Origin: Parahoeflea olei
Lineage (GTDB): Bacteria; Pseudomonadota; Alphaproteobacteria; Rhizobiales; Rhizobiaceae
NCBI RefSeq assembly: GCF_001703635.1
Contig: NZ_LQZT01000003.1
Location: 29,676-93,675 of the forward strand
DNA length: 64,000 nucleotides
Reading direction: 5' to 3'
Positions within the stretch are counted from its first letter, which is position 1. Every line of letters starts with the position of its first letter. A program made the position numbers and the translations under genes. The notes below the pieces were generated by a model, which worked only from the letters and a program-made list of their open reading frames with translations, was not told the origin of the DNA and searched no databases. Below, one piece after another: positions 1 through 8,905 of the stretch.

Positions 1-255
1 CTGCTTGAAACCGAGTTCACCGGCCGCGGCAAGGTCGAGATCAACCGCTTCAAGGGCCTGGGCGAAATGATGGCGTCCCAGCTCAAGGAAACCACGATGG
101 ATCCGGCGAACCGGACGCTGTTGAAGGTGGCGGTGGACGTGACCGACCCCGAATCCACCCGCGAGACCGTCGACAGCCTGATGGGCACCAAGGCCGATGC
201 GCGCTTCCGCTTTATCCAGGAACACGCGGAATTCGCGGACAATCTCGATATCTGA
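1..255 (+). CDS. parE: DNA topoisomerase IV subunit B, C-terminal fragment
   Basis: The frame is open from the first base of the window and gives the last 84 residues of a type IIA topoisomerase ATPase subunit. The segment [19 protein letters not shown] is the conserved Toprim-end GLGEM motif of GyrB/ParE, followed by the TMDP..RTLLKV stretch. The C-terminus ([17 protein letters not shown]) looks more like alphaproteobacterial ParE than GyrB, which usually ends with an ENA..V.NLD-type tail. ParE supplies ATP hydrolysis for chromosome decatenation together with ParC. The start lies outside the window. GyrB is the only realistic alternative. Confidence 0.82.
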   Translation: MLETEFTGRGKVEINRFKGLGEMMASQLKETTMDPANRTLLKVAVDVTDPESTRETVDSLMGTKADARFRFIQEHAEFADNLDI

Positions 256-331
256 GAGGGGCCGCCCATGACGGCGATTGCCCGCCGCACCGGCTGGTAC
301 CGCGCGGCCAAGCCCACGTGATACCGGCCGC

Positions 332-1471
332 TCAGGCGGCTTCGGCGGCCAGCGCCTGGGCGTAGTCGCGCGAGACCTGGCGGCGCCAGTTGAAATGCAG
401 GGTCTCGACCAGCCGCAGCAACTCGCCCACCGCCGGATGACGCTCGGCGTCGCAGGCGTGGCGCTCGATCAGCTGCTGCGTGACGCGGCCGGTATCGATG
501 CCGGTGAGGCTGCGCGAGGCCGCACGCCAGATCAGGGTCGCCGACACGAACACCTGCGCCATCTCCCCACTCAGGCCGATCGCACGGTAGAGCGCGCGCA
601 TGGCGGTTTCGCGTCCGTCGACCAGGATGCCGCGCACGCGCTGGTCGCCCATGCCCGAAAGCGACACCACGGCCGCGGCGAAGAAATCGACATTTCCCGC
701 GCACAAGGCATGGATCAGGAAGGCCGGCGTCAGACGCCCCGACATCCGCAGATGCTCGACCAGCGCCGGGATTTCCTGCGCCTCCACCGTTTCGGCGAGC
801 CGCAGCGTGGCATTCATGCAGGCCTCTTCCGTGATCTTTCGGCCGCGGCTGCCGCCGATCGCCGAACGGACGAAATCAGACCCCGCGAGTGCCGCGCCGA
901 GCCGCTCGACCAGCGCCTGGCGCACGTCGCAGGGCAGATCCGGGCGTTCGAACAGGCGCGCGCGCAGCTCGCAATCGTCGCCGAAGCGTTCGGCGATCCG
1001 GCGCAGCGAGATCCGCGCGATCCTGACATGGGGATTGTCGAGCATGTCGGCCACGGCCCCGGCTTCGCCGACTTCGGCAAGGGCTGCGGCAACGGCCACC
1101 GAAAGCGGGCGCCGGCAGGCCACGAACTGTTGCAGCGCCTGGCGGCCGCCGGCAACGATCTCGATCAGGTCATTGTCGGCCAGAACCGGCGACAGCGCGA
1201 TCACGCGGGCCGCCACCTCGATCTGGTCGGCGGCAAGCCCGAGCACGATCGCGCGCGGCGCATGATCGAGCTGCGCCAGCCCCTCGGCCAGCGCGAGCCG
1301 CACCTTCGGCGACGGGTCCTCGATCAACAGCGCCAGCGCCGCCTCGGCCGCCTGACGTTCCGACTGGTCCATGTGGCCGAGCGCATAGGCCCGGGTCAGG
1401 GCCGCCGCGGCCTTGCACCGATCTGCAGTCTTGGCGGTTTCCGACCATTTCAGGAACGACTTGACTATCAT
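332..1471 (-). CDS. DUF2336 domain-containing protein
   Basis: The 379-residue protein is almost entirely alpha-helical with HEAT-like repeats, for example DPSPKVRLALAEGLAQLDHAP and NPHVRIARISLRRIAERFG, which is typical of DUF2336 proteins common in Rhizobiales. Their function is unknown; no catalytic motif or membrane segment is visible. I take the ATG at 1471 (MIVKSFLKWSETAK) rather than the upstream in-frame codon at 1501, because family members normally begin with a MI(V)..FL.W.ETA segment. It is transcribed convergently with parE and stands alone. Confidence 0.85.
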   Translation of the reverse strand: MIVKSFLKWSETAKTADRCKAAAALTRAYALGHMDQSERQAAEAALALLIEDPSPKVRLALAEGLAQLDHAPRAIVLGLAADQIEVAARVIALSPVLADNDLIEIVAGGRQALQQFVACRRPLSVAVAAALAEVGEAGAVADMLDNPHVRIARISLRRIAERFGDDCELRARLFERPDLPCDVRQALVERLGAALAGSDFVRSAIGGSRGRKITEEACMNATLRLAETVEAQEIPALVEHLRMSGRLTPAFLIHALCAGNVDFFAAAVVSLSGMGDQRVRGILVDGRETAMRALYRAIGLSGEMAQVFVSATLIWRAASRSLTGIDTGRVTQQLIERHACDAERHPAVGELLRLVETLHFNWRRQVSRDYAQALAAEAA

Positions 1472-1634
1472 AGGAAATCCGACCCCACTCGATACCAGCA
1501 CCGCGATCCTAAGGAGAAATGGTTTACGATCGGTTCACCATGCCCGTTAACGCTTCGACGGGAAGCATCGCAGCCTTGCGCCCCGCTGCCGAACGCGGCA
1601 TCAATGCGGTCGGCACAGCACAGGGGAGGTTTGA

Positions 1635-2090
1635 ATGCGCGGCATGTATCTCGAGGACTTCGTTCCCGGCGAGGTGATTTCCCACACGCTCCGGCGCACC
1701 GTGACCGAGATGGACAACATGTTGTTCTCCAACATGACGCTCAATCCGCAGCCGCTGCATATCGATTTCGAGTTCTGCAAATCGACCGAGTTCGGCCAGC
1801 CGCTGGTCAATTCGCTGTTCACGCTGGGGCTGATGATCGGGATATCGGTCAACGATACCACCGTGGGCACGACGATCGCCAATCTCGGCATGACCGAGGT
1901 CACCTTCCCCAATCCGCTGTTTCACGGCGACACCGTGCGGGTGGAAACGAAGATCGTCTCGGTCCGCGAATCCAAGTCGAAGCCTGACCGTGGAATCGTC
2001 GAACTGGAGCACCAGGCCTTCAACCAGCGCGACCAGCTGGTGGCGCGCTGCGTGCGCCAGGCGATGATGCGCCGGAGGCCCGCGCCATGA
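1635..2090 (+). CDS. MaoC-like hot-dog dehydratase
   Basis: This is a 151-residue single hot-dog domain of the MaoC / (R)-specific enoyl-CoA hydratase group. The hydratase signature is present in a diverged form: NPQPLHID at residues 37-44 followed by FGQPLVN at 53-59, in place of the classical TGDxNPLHxD. These proteins add or remove water on acyl-CoA thioesters. The stop codon overlaps the start of the CitE-like lyase (ATGA at 2087-2090), so the two are translationally coupled and probably act in one branched-acid acyl-CoA route, such as a mesaconyl- or citramalyl-CoA type conversion. The substrate cannot be read from the sequence. Confidence 0.85.
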   Translation: MRGMYLEDFVPGEVISHTLRRTVTEMDNMLFSNMTLNPQPLHIDFEFCKSTEFGQPLVNSLFTLGLMIGISVNDTTVGTTIANLGMTEVTFPNPLFHGDTVRVETKIVSVRESKSKPDRGIVELEHQAFNQRDQLVARCVRQAMMRRRPAP

Positions 2091-2989
2091 TGCGCTCGCT
2101 GCTGTTCGTTCCCGGAGACCAGGACCGCAAGATGGCGAAGGCGTCAGGCTCGGGCGCAGATGCGCTGATTCTCGATCTGGAGGATTCGGTTGCGGTTCCG
2201 CGCAAAGCCGAGGCACGGCAGATGGTAACCGCGTTTCTGGCTCAGGCCGACAGATCGGCCCCTGCCCCGCGCCTGATCGTGCGTGTCAACGCGCTTGATA
2301 CCGGGCTGACGGACGACGACCTCGCAGCGGTGGTGGCGGCCGCGCCCGACGCGATCCTGCTGCCCAAGGCCGGATCCGGCGCCGACCTGCAGGACCTGAG
2401 CGCGCGGATCGCCGTGCACGAGGCCGAGGCGGGCCTGCCCGACGGCGCCATCCGCATCCACGCGCTGATGACCGAGACCGCCCGCGGACTGCTGTCGGCC
2501 GGCAGCTTTGCGGGGAAGTCCGCACGACTCTCGGCGCTCGCATGGGGGGCGGAAGATCTGGCGGCCGACATCGGCGCGGCCTCCAACAAGGACGAAACCG
2601 GTCGCTACACCGACGTCTTCCGGATGGCCCGCAGCCTGACGCTGCTTGCCGCCGCCGATGCGGGCGTCGAGGCGATCGACACCGTGTTTACAGATTTCCG
2701 CGACAATGATGCGCTTGCGGCGGAATGCCGGGCTGCGGTGCGCGACGGGTTTTCGGGCAAGATGGCGATCCATCCCGGCCAGGTCGAAACCATCAACGCC
2801 GCCTTCACCCCCGCCAGGGAGGATGTCGAGCGCGCGGTCCGGATCCTGGCGCTGTTTGCGGCCGCAGGCCCCGATGCAGGCGTGCTTTCGCTCGACGGCA
2901 AGATGATCGACCGGCCGCATCTCAGGCAGGCCGAACGTGTGGCGCGGCGCGCGGGCCTCGATGCCGCCGCCCTGCCCCAAAACGGCTGA
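2087..2989 (+). CDS. HpcH/HpaI aldolase / citrate lyase beta-like (CitE family) acyl-CoA lyase
   Basis: The 300-residue TIM-barrel protein starts with RSLLFVPGDQDRKMAKA and LILDLEDSV (residues 27-35), the CitE/malyl-CoA lyase opening. Predicted magnesium ligands are E130 (in MTETARG) and D157 (in WGAEDL), and R66 sits in the RVN motif. CitE-like proteins cleave or condense malyl-CoA, citramalyl-CoA or related 3-hydroxyacyl-CoAs, often alone without the alpha and gamma citrate lyase subunits, which are absent here. It is coupled to the MaoC-like gene by an ATGA overlap. A generic CitE-like lyase is the safest call. Confidence 0.87.
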   Translation: MMRSLLFVPGDQDRKMAKASGSGADALILDLEDSVAVPRKAEARQMVTAFLAQADRSAPAPRLIVRVNALDTGLTDDDLAAVVAAAPDAILLPKAGSGADLQDLSARIAVHEAEAGLPDGAIRIHALMTETARGLLSAGSFAGKSARLSALAWGAEDLAADIGAASNKDETGRYTDVFRMARSLTLLAAADAGVEAIDTVFTDFRDNDALAAECRAAVRDGFSGKMAIHPGQVETINAAFTPAREDVERAVRILALFAAAGPDAGVLSLDGKMIDRPHLRQAERVARRAGLDAAALPQNG

Positions 2990-3011
2990 AGGCGCGCGGC
3001 CGTCGGGCCCG

Positions 3012-3623
3012 TCAGGACTTCGGCCAGACCGGACGACGCATCTGGAACGGCTCGGCGCCGTCGCTGTAATCCATGTAGCCCATCCGCCCCACGGGCGTGG
3101 CGATACCCATGTCGAGCAGGCCGTCGGTGAGTGCCCGTTCGTCGATATGGATGCCCACGACCTGGCCGATGACGACGAAGGAGCCGCTCGGTGCGCCCTC
3201 AAGGCTCTTGACCTCGAATATGGTGGTGACCCGGCATTCGAGCGCGGCATGGGCTGCGGCAACGAACGGCGCATCGATCAGCCGCGCCTCGGCCATTTCG
3301 AGCCCGGCATAGGCGAATTCGCTTTCGCCATAGGGCGCGTTGACCGCACTCGCATTCATTTTCTCGGCGAGATCGCGCGTCACCATGCTCGCGGTGAAGA
3401 CGCCGGTGTCCTCGGCATTGCGTAGGCTGTCCTTGCGCCCCGAGGACGAGAACATCACCGTCTTCGGGTGATCCGAGATCGCGTTGAAATAGGAGTACGG
3501 CGCCAGGTTGACCGAGCCGTCGCGGCCGCGCGTGCCGATCCAGCCGATCGGGCGCGGCGACACGATCGCCTTGAACGGGTCATGGGGAAGCCCGTGGGCA
3601 TTGGCCGCGGTCTCGTAGAACAC
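3012..3623 (-). CDS. Flavin reductase family protein (FMN-binding split barrel)
   Basis: The 203-residue protein carries the flavin reductase like domain: IVSPRPIGWIGT near residue 21 is the start of the FMN-binding split barrel, and SVNLAPYSYFNAIS follows about fifteen residues later. Family members either reduce FMN with NAD(P)H for a partner oxygenase or act as flavoproteins themselves. It lies 9 bases downstream of a nitroreductase-family gene on the same strand, so the pair is probably one transcript. The partner substrate is unknown. Confidence 0.88.
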   Translation of the reverse strand: MFYETAANAHGLPHDPFKAIVSPRPIGWIGTRGRDGSVNLAPYSYFNAISDHPKTVMFSSSGRKDSLRNAEDTGVFTASMVTRDLAEKMNASAVNAPYGESEFAYAGLEMAEARLIDAPFVAAAHAALECRVTTIFEVKSLEGAPSGSFVVIGQVVGIHIDERALTDGLLDMGIATPVGRMGYMDYSDGAEPFQMRRPVWPKS

Positions 3624-3632
3624 GGCCCTGCC

Positions 3633-4211
3633 TCACTCGCCCGAGAAGGTGACGATGTCGGCAAGATCGGGCCGCGCCCGGTCACCGGGATGCATCTTCA
3701 TGGTGCCGATATGGATGAAACCGGAGATCCGCTCGCCCGGCTTGACACCGAGCAACGGATAGACGCTTTCGTCGAAGGCAAACCATTCGGTGAGCCAGTT
3801 CGAGGCGTAACCGAGCGCATTGGCGGCCATCAGCAGGTTGAGGCACACCGCGCCGGAACTCATCACCTGCTCCCACTCGGGAATCTTGACGTGGGGCGCA
3901 GCCCGAGAAACCACCGCGATCACCACCGGCGCCCGGGTGAGCCGGGTCTTTTCGACCTGTATCATGTCGTCCGCGAGATCCGGCTTGTTGGCCATCGCCA
4001 CCTTGGCGAGTTCCGCCGAGATTCGGTCCCGCTCGGCTCCCTGATAGACGATGAAGCGCCAGGGCGCGAGCTTGCCGTGGTCGGGCACGCGGCTCGCCAG
4101 CGTCAGCATCTCCTCGATCTCCGCCCGCGAGGGGCCGGGTTCCTGCATCTGGAAGGCGGGAATGGAACGGCGGGTTTCAAGATAGGCTTTCAGGGCGGCA
4201 TTGACCGGCAT
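3633..4211 (-). CDS. Nitroreductase family protein (YdjA-like)
   Basis: This 192-residue FMN-dependent nitroreductase-fold protein is of the short YdjA type. It has the opening RRSIPAF (flavin phosphate contact), RVPDHGKLAPWRF, APVVIAVV, and a C-terminal GFIHIGTMK. Members use NAD(P)H and bound FMN; their natural substrates are mostly unknown. I prefer the ATG at 4211 (MPVNAALKAYLETRRS) over 4226, because the added five residues match nothing in the family. It precedes the flavin reductase gene by 9 bases and probably forms a two-gene operon with it. Confidence 0.87.
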   Translation of the reverse strand: MPVNAALKAYLETRRSIPAFQMQEPGPSRAEIEEMLTLASRVPDHGKLAPWRFIVYQGAERDRISAELAKVAMANKPDLADDMIQVEKTRLTRAPVVIAVVSRAAPHVKIPEWEQVMSSGAVCLNLLMAANALGYASNWLTEWFAFDESVYPLLGVKPGERISGFIHIGTMKMHPGDRARPDLADIVTFSGE

Positions 4212-4305
4212 GGCTTCCTCGTGCATTCAGGTTCGGCCATGAATTTGCCATGGCGCTGATTTCAAGTGGCCTCTCACATCCCGGAAGTCAACCGGACCGG
4301 AGCGC

Positions 4306-5232
4306 ATGAACAGACTGACGGTATTCCTGCTGGCCCTTTTCGTGCTGCCGCAGACACTCGGGCCTGCTGGTGCGCAGGATGCCTTCGGCACCGCCGACGA
4401 CGCTCCGATCAAGCTGCCCGGACTGAACGAATATGCGCCGACCGACGAGGCAACCCACGCGGCCAACGGGCGCACCGTGCGCATGGAAGCGACGCTGACG
4501 GAGAACGGCGCGCCGCTCAAATACGGCCTGACCTGGCGCATTTTCCATCCGATCCCCGGCCCCGACGGCAAGCTGCCGCTGCTTGCCACCTCCGAAGGCG
4601 GATCGGCCGATTTCGAATTCGAGCCGGGCGACTATTTCATCCACGTGGCCTTCGGCCGCGCCGGCGTGACCAAGAAGCTCACGGTTCCCCGCGACGGCCC
4701 GATCGAGACACAGCACATGGTGCTCGAAGCCGGCGGGCTGGTGCTCAATGCGGTCTCCGGCATCGATGCGCGCATTCCCGCAAGCCAGCTCCGCTTCAAC
4801 ATCTACAAGGCCGACGAAGGCATCGACGGCGAACAGCAGCTTGTGGTCGAGGACGTCAAGCCCAACACCATCGTCCGGCTCAATGCCGGCACCTACCACA
4901 TCGTCTCCGAATACGGCGCGGTGAACGCCGTGATCCGCTCGGATATCCGCGTCGAGGCCGGCAAACTCACCGAAGCCGTGATCCAGCACCGCGCGGCCCA
5001 GCTCACGCTCAAGCTGGTGGCCGAACCCGGCGGCGAGGCCATCGCCGACACCGCCTGGTCGATCCTGACCTCGGGCGGCGACGTGGTGTCGGAAAGCGTG
5101 GGCGCCTTCCCGACCATCGTTCTCGCCGAGGGCGAATACACCGCGATCGCCCGCAACAAGGGCAAGGTGCTGCAACGCGAGTTCACGGTACAGGCCGGCC
5201 AGAATTCCGATGTGGAAGTGTTGCTGAATTAG
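4306..5232 (+). CDS. Hypothetical exported protein, beta-rich
   Basis: The 308-residue product has a clear signal peptide (hydrophobic core about residues 5-18, cleavage likely after GPAGA at 23). The mature part is rich in beta-strand patterns and appears to contain several carboxypeptidase-regulatory or Ig-like modules: FELEPGDY-type loops recur as DFEFEPGDYFIHVAFG, VRLNAGTYHIVSEYG and VLAEGEYTAIARNKG, each followed by a strand. That three-fold pattern suggests tandem domains. No enzyme motif is visible. It is a stand-alone gene of a kind often seen as hypothetical in Rhizobiales. Confidence 0.8.
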   Translation: MNRLTVFLLALFVLPQTLGPAGAQDAFGTADDAPIKLPGLNEYAPTDEATHAANGRTVRMEATLTENGAPLKYGLTWRIFHPIPGPDGKLPLLATSEGGSADFEFEPGDYFIHVAFGRAGVTKKLTVPRDGPIETQHMVLEAGGLVLNAVSGIDARIPASQLRFNIYKADEGIDGEQQLVVEDVKPNTIVRLNAGTYHIVSEYGAVNAVIRSDIRVEAGKLTEAVIQHRAAQLTLKLVAEPGGEAIADTAWSILTSGGDVVSESVGAFPTIVLAEGEYTAIARNKGKVLQREFTVQAGQNSDVEVLLN

Positions 5233-5342
5233 GCAGCTCGCGACATCCCGTCCACGACATCACGCGCACAAACGCGGCTGCCTGCCGGCGCGCCACCCCT
5301 TCACGGGCGGCGGGCAATCGGGCGCCCATGGAGAGAAGGATC

Positions 5343-5371
5343 CGGCGCGGCCTATCGTCGAGGCCGCGCCG
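5343..5371 (-). terminator. Hairpin after thrS, possible terminator
   Basis: A perfect 11-bp inverted repeat (arms 5343-5353 and 5361-5371, 7-base loop) lies 8 bases past the thrS stop codon. There is no T-run after it on the minus strand, so it may act with Rho or simply protect the 3' end. Confidence 0.45.
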
Positions 5372-5378
5372 AAAATGC

Positions 5379-7382
5379 TCAGGCCGCCCGGGCGGCCTTT
5401 TCGGCGTTGCGGCGCGCCACGTCCGGCGGCGTCGCCTCTTCGACCAGTTGCGCGACCGCTTCGGCAAGCGACATCGACACCTGATCGCGGCTTCCCAGAC
5501 GCCGCATGTTGACCGTGTCTTCCTCGGCCTCGCGCTTGCCGCAGACGAGGATCACCGGCACCTTGGCGAGCGAGTGCTCGCGGACCTTGTAGTTGATCTT
5601 CTCGTTGCGGAAATCGGTCTCGACCTGAAGGCCTGCGTCGCGCAGCGTCTGGGCCACGCGGGCGCCGTAGTCGTCGGCCTCCGAGGTGATGGTCGCGACC
5701 ACCACCTGCAGCGGCGCGAACCACATCGGCATGTGCCCGCCATGGCTCTCGATCAGGATGCCGAGGAAGCGTTCGAGCGAGCCGCAGATCGCCCGGTGCA
5801 CCATCACCGGCTGCTTCTTCTCCGAATCCGCGCCGATGTAGAAGGCGCCGAAGCGTTCGGGCAGGTTGAAGTCGACCTGGGTGGTGCCGCACTGCCAGTC
5901 GCGGCCGATGGCATCGCGCAGGGTGTATTCGAACTTCGGGCCGTAGAAGGTGCCCTCGCCCTCGTTGATGCCGATCTTGATGCGGCTGTCCTCGCGCGCC
6001 ATGCGTTCGAGCGCACGCTTGAGGATCTCCTCCGCATGGTCCCACATCGCGTCGGTGCCGACCCGCTTTTCGGGCCGGGTGGCGAGCTTGACCACCACTT
6101 CCTCGAAACCGAAATCCTTGTAGACCGACATCATCAGATCGTTGATCTTCAGGATCTCCGCCTCGAGCTGTTCCTCGGTGCAGAAGATGTGCGCATCGTC
6201 CTGCGTGAAGGCGCGCACGCGCATCAGCCCGTGCAGAGCGCCGGACGGCTCGTAGCGGTGGACATTGCCGAATTCGGCGAGCCGGATCGGCAGGTCGCGG
6301 TAGGATTTGAGCCCGTGCTTGAAGATCTGCACGTGGCCCGGGCAGTTCATCGGCTTCAAGGCGAAGATGCGGTTGTCCGCCTCCTCGTCGTCGGGATGGG
6401 TGAAGGCATGCGCCGATTTCACCGCGAACATGTTTTCCTGGTACCAGCCCCAGTGACCCGAGGTCTCCCACAGGCTCTTGTCAAGCACCTGCGGCGCATT
6501 GACCTCTTCATAGCTGCCTTCGAGCCTCCGGCGCATATAGGCGAGCAGGTTCTGGAACATGCGCCAGCCCTTGGAATGCCAGAACACCACGCCCGGCCCC
6601 TCGTCCTGGAAATGGAACAGGTCCATCTCGCGGCCGAGCCGGCGATGGTCGCGCTTTTCGGCCTCCTCGAGCATCGTCAGATAGGCGTCGAGTTCGGCCT
6701 GCTCGGTCCAGGCGGTGCCGTAGATGCGGGTCAGCATCGGATTGTTGGAATCGCCGCGCCAATAGGCGCCCGCGACCTTCATCAGCTTGAAGGCGGTGCC
6801 GATCTGGCCGGTCGAGGCCATGTGCGGGCCGCGGCACAGGTCGAACCAGTCGCCCTGGCGATAGATCTTCAGGTCCTGATCGGCGGGAATCGCCTCGATC
6901 AGCTCGACCTTGTAAGCCTCGCCCTTCTCCTTGAACACGCGCTTGGCTTCGTCGCGCGACCAGACTTCCTTGGTGAAGGCCTGGTTGCGGGCGATGATCT
7001 CCTTCATCTTCTTTTCGATCACCGGCAGGTCTTCGGGCGTGAACGGCTCGTTCTTGGCGAAGTCGTAATAGAAGCCGTTCTCGATCACGGGACCGATGGT
7101 GACCTGCGTGCCCGGATAAAGTTCCTGCACGGCTTCGGCCATCACGTGGGCGGCATCATGCCGGATCAGCTCAAGCGCGCGCGGGTCGGTGCGGGTGACG
7201 ATCTCGAGCGCGCCCTCGCGCACGGGATCGCTCAGGTCCGCAAGTTCGCCGTCGATGGCGACCGCGACCGCTTTCTTGGCCAGAGATTTGGAAATCGACT
7301 CGGCGACCTCGCGGCCGGTCGTGCCGGCGGGGTAGTCTCGCTTCGAGCCATCGGGAAAAGTGAGGGAAACGGCTGACGCCAT
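5379..7382 (-). CDS. thrS: Threonyl-tRNA synthetase
   Basis: This full-length 667-residue class II synthetase has an N-terminal TGS domain (residues 1-62). The editing domain carries the HxxxH motif HDAAH at 75-79, and the catalytic core has [13 protein letters not shown] with the zinc-site cysteine, followed by [20 protein letters not shown]. The C-terminal anticodon-binding domain includes [17 protein letters not shown]. The enzyme charges tRNA-Thr and clears Ser-tRNA-Thr. It is the last gene of a minus-strand run that also holds yidD. The 124-base gap upstream leaves room for its own promoter or leader. Confidence 0.98.
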   Translation of the reverse strand: MASAVSLTFPDGSKRDYPAGTTGREVAESISKSLAKKAVAVAIDGELADLSDPVREGALEIVTRTDPRALELIRHDAAHVMAEAVQELYPGTQVTIGPVIENGFYYDFAKNEPFTPEDLPVIEKKMKEIIARNQAFTKEVWSRDEAKRVFKEKGEAYKVELIEAIPADQDLKIYRQGDWFDLCRGPHMASTGQIGTAFKLMKVAGAYWRGDSNNPMLTRIYGTAWTEQAELDAYLTMLEEAEKRDHRRLGREMDLFHFQDEGPGVVFWHSKGWRMFQNLLAYMRRRLEGSYEEVNAPQVLDKSLWETSGHWGWYQENMFAVKSAHAFTHPDDEEADNRIFALKPMNCPGHVQIFKHGLKSYRDLPIRLAEFGNVHRYEPSGALHGLMRVRAFTQDDAHIFCTEEQLEAEILKINDLMMSVYKDFGFEEVVVKLATRPEKRVGTDAMWDHAEEILKRALERMAREDSRIKIGINEGEGTFYGPKFEYTLRDAIGRDWQCGTTQVDFNLPERFGAFYIGADSEKKQPVMVHRAICGSLERFLGILIESHGGHMPMWFAPLQVVVATITSEADDYGARVAQTLRDAGLQVETDFRNEKINYKVREHSLAKVPVILVCGKREAEEDTVNMRRLGSRDQVSMSLAEAVAQLVEEATPPDVARRNAEKAARAA

Positions 7383-7506
7383 GACAGTCTCTCCTTGGTC
7401 CAGTCCCGCCTACGAACGCGGGTGGTTGAGTTAGGTATGTGTGCGCCGAGGCGTTTACGCCATTTGGGGAGGCCGGGCAAGGCAAACCCGCCCACTCCCG
7501 GTCCGC

Positions 7507-7923
7507 CTACTCCCAGAAAGCCCGGGCCTCCCCGGGCAGTCGAGCCAATGCGGCCTCGAAGGCGGCCGCGTCCATATGGGCGCGCAGGCATGCGGCGATG
7601 ATCCGCCGCGCACCGGGCGGGGCGAGATTGTGGTGCCGGCGAATGGCGCGGAGCTCCGCGTCATAGGCATCCGAATCGGCAAAGGGCAGCCGTTCCGCAT
7701 CCGGATCCCATTCCCGGACAAACATCGCCCCGACGATGACGGGCAGCGCCCCGGCAAACACGAGGACCTGGTCCGAATCGAGCCTTTGCCGGAACACGCG
7801 CAAGAACCCGTAGAGCACCGCATAGGTCTGGTGCCGGGTGCCGAGATTGAGTCGGTCCATGAGATCAACCAACATCGCATCAAATCGTTGCCCAGCCAGC
7901 GCGATCTCCTGCGGCACGGTCAT
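7507..7923 (-). CDS. DUF2267 domain-containing protein
   Basis: The 138-residue protein resembles DUF2267: the helical motif YAVLYGFLRVFRQRL is followed by GALPVIVGAMFVREWDP, corresponding to the family pattern of leucine-rich helices ending in a LP...(G).(F/Y)...W segment. Function is unknown. I choose the ATG at 7923 because it overlaps the yidD stop codon (ATGA), implying translational coupling; the upstream open frame to 8079 is the shadow of yidD. DUF2267 is not a usual yidD neighbour as far as I know. Confidence 0.75.
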   Translation of the reverse strand: MTVPQEIALAGQRFDAMLVDLMDRLNLGTRHQTYAVLYGFLRVFRQRLDSDQVLVFAGALPVIVGAMFVREWDPDAERLPFADSDAYDAELRAIRRHHNLAPPGARRIIAACLRAHMDAAAFEAALARLPGEARAFWE

Positions 7924-8249
7924 GACGCGTCTCTCTTGGCTCGCGAGACGCTTGCGAACCGCCACGGCGCCCACCACACGAGGCGTGAATCCAGTGTTTC
8001 GGGCACATTGTCGATGCCGTGGGTTCCACCGGGGCCGCAGCGGCCGACCCGGAACAGCGCCAGCCATCCGCCCTTCCACAATCCGTGGCGGGCGATCGCT
8101 TCATAGCCATATTCCGAGCAGGTCGGCAGATGCCGGCAAGAATTGCCGATGAAGCCCGAGAGCGTGAGCTGGTAGAGCCGCACAAGACCGGTGCCGAGCA
8201 GCCGTCCGGGCGTTTTCGGCCAAGGGCCGCTGTAGTTGCGGCTGGTCAT
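7920..8249 (-). CDS. yidD: Membrane protein insertion efficiency factor YidD
   Basis: The 109-residue protein contains the complete YidD signature: CRHLPTCSEYGYEAIARHG (residues 38-56) with the cysteine pair, then the WLALFRVGRCGPGG segment (63-75) and a DNVPE motif. YidD is a small membrane-associated protein that assists YidC in inserting inner-membrane proteins. Its start overlaps the stop of the HepT-like gene upstream, and its stop overlaps the start of the DUF2267 gene. It is a little longer at the C-terminus than the usual form of about 85 residues. Confidence 0.95.
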   Translation of the reverse strand: MTSRNYSGPWPKTPGRLLGTGLVRLYQLTLSGFIGNSCRHLPTCSEYGYEAIARHGLWKGGWLALFRVGRCGPGGTHGIDNVPETLDSRLVWWAPWRFASVSRAKRDAS

Positions 8250-8605
8250 GAGTCCTCCAGAACGGCAACAACCAGTCTGCGCAAGTCCGGGATGGCCGTA
8301 CGAGAGGTCTGGTAGAGGATACCCAAGTCGACCTGATCGTATCCATGCACGAGCCGGTTGCGCATGGCATAGGCGTCAGCCAGCCTCATCTCCGGATTGT
8401 CCCGCGCAAAATCCGGCCACTTGGAGAGCAGCCGACCCGCGATCTCGCCCACCTGCTCAACGGCCTTGCAGACCGCCAGTTGCCTGATCTCGTCTTGCGC
8501 GAATGCATCGAAGCCGATCCCGGACGCCATGGCCTCGACCTTTGCGCACCAGACCTCGCGGCTCCGAAGCACAGCGGTCCGTTGTCCAAAGTCCGGTGCG
8601 GTCAT
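8246..8605 (-). CDS. hepT: HEPN toxin of the HepT (DUF86) family
   Basis: This 119-residue all-helical protein carries the HEPN ribonuclease signature RX4HXY exactly: R82, H87 and Y89 in RNRLVHGY. HepT toxins degrade RNA and are silenced by the MntA antitoxin, which adds AMP to the tyrosine of this motif. The overlap with the upstream MNT gene is 4 bases (8602-8605), the usual MntA-HepT arrangement. Its own stop overlaps the yidD start, so the toxin is wired into a housekeeping transcript. All three motif residues are present, so it looks intact. Confidence 0.9.
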   Translation of the reverse strand: MTAPDFGQRTAVLRSREVWCAKVEAMASGIGFDAFAQDEIRQLAVCKAVEQVGEIAGRLLSKWPDFARDNPEMRLADAYAMRNRLVHGYDQVDLGILYQTSRTAIPDLRRLVVAVLEDS

Positions 8606-8892
8606 AGGGCCACGAGATCGCTGGCCAGAAGGCGCAGGTTTCCGTCCGAAAACTCGCCCTCGGTCCGGACATCGACCTTGACGCCGAGAAGCGCGCCCAG
8701 TTCGCGTTCGAGAGCCGCAAGATCAAAATAGGTGATCTCGCCGGTCCGTCGCACCAGAATATCGAGGTCGCTTCTTTCCGTGTCGTCTTGACGCGCCGCC
8801 GAGCCGAAAATCCGCGGGTTTTCAAGCGGATATCGTGCGATGATCGCCTTGGCCTCGTCGCGATGCCTCTTGAGCGCGTCTGAAGGTCGCAT
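8602..8892 (-). CDS. mntA: Minimal nucleotidyltransferase antitoxin MntA
   Basis: The 96-residue minimal nucleotidyltransferase has the GSX10DXD motif: G30-S31, then D42 and D44 after exactly ten residues. Members paired with HepT transfer AMP to the toxin tyrosine. I choose the ATG at 8892 (MRPSDALKRHR); the longer frame to 8958 runs into the preceding gene. It starts 13 bases after the stop of the Fe-S scaffold gene and overlaps hepT by 4 bases, so the pair is probably co-transcribed with that gene. Confidence 0.9.
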   Translation of the reverse strand: MRPSDALKRHRDEAKAIIARYPLENPRIFGSAARQDDTERSDLDILVRRTGEITYFDLAALERELGALLGVKVDVRTEGEFSDGNLRLLASDLVAL

Positions 8893-8905
8893 GGCTTTGG
8901 CTTCC

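Noticed and set aside
268..321. 17-codon frame just after parE with ATG at 268
   Set aside because: Too short, no family match, no terminator or spacing that would support it.
278..1987. Long plus-strand open frame opposite DUF2336
   Set aside because: Arg/His/Gln-rich composition and overlap with a real gene on the other strand; typical high-GC shadow.
4266..7376. 1036-codon plus-strand frame opposite thrS
   Set aside because: Complete antisense overlap with a clear thrS and part of another gene; His/Arg-rich shadow.
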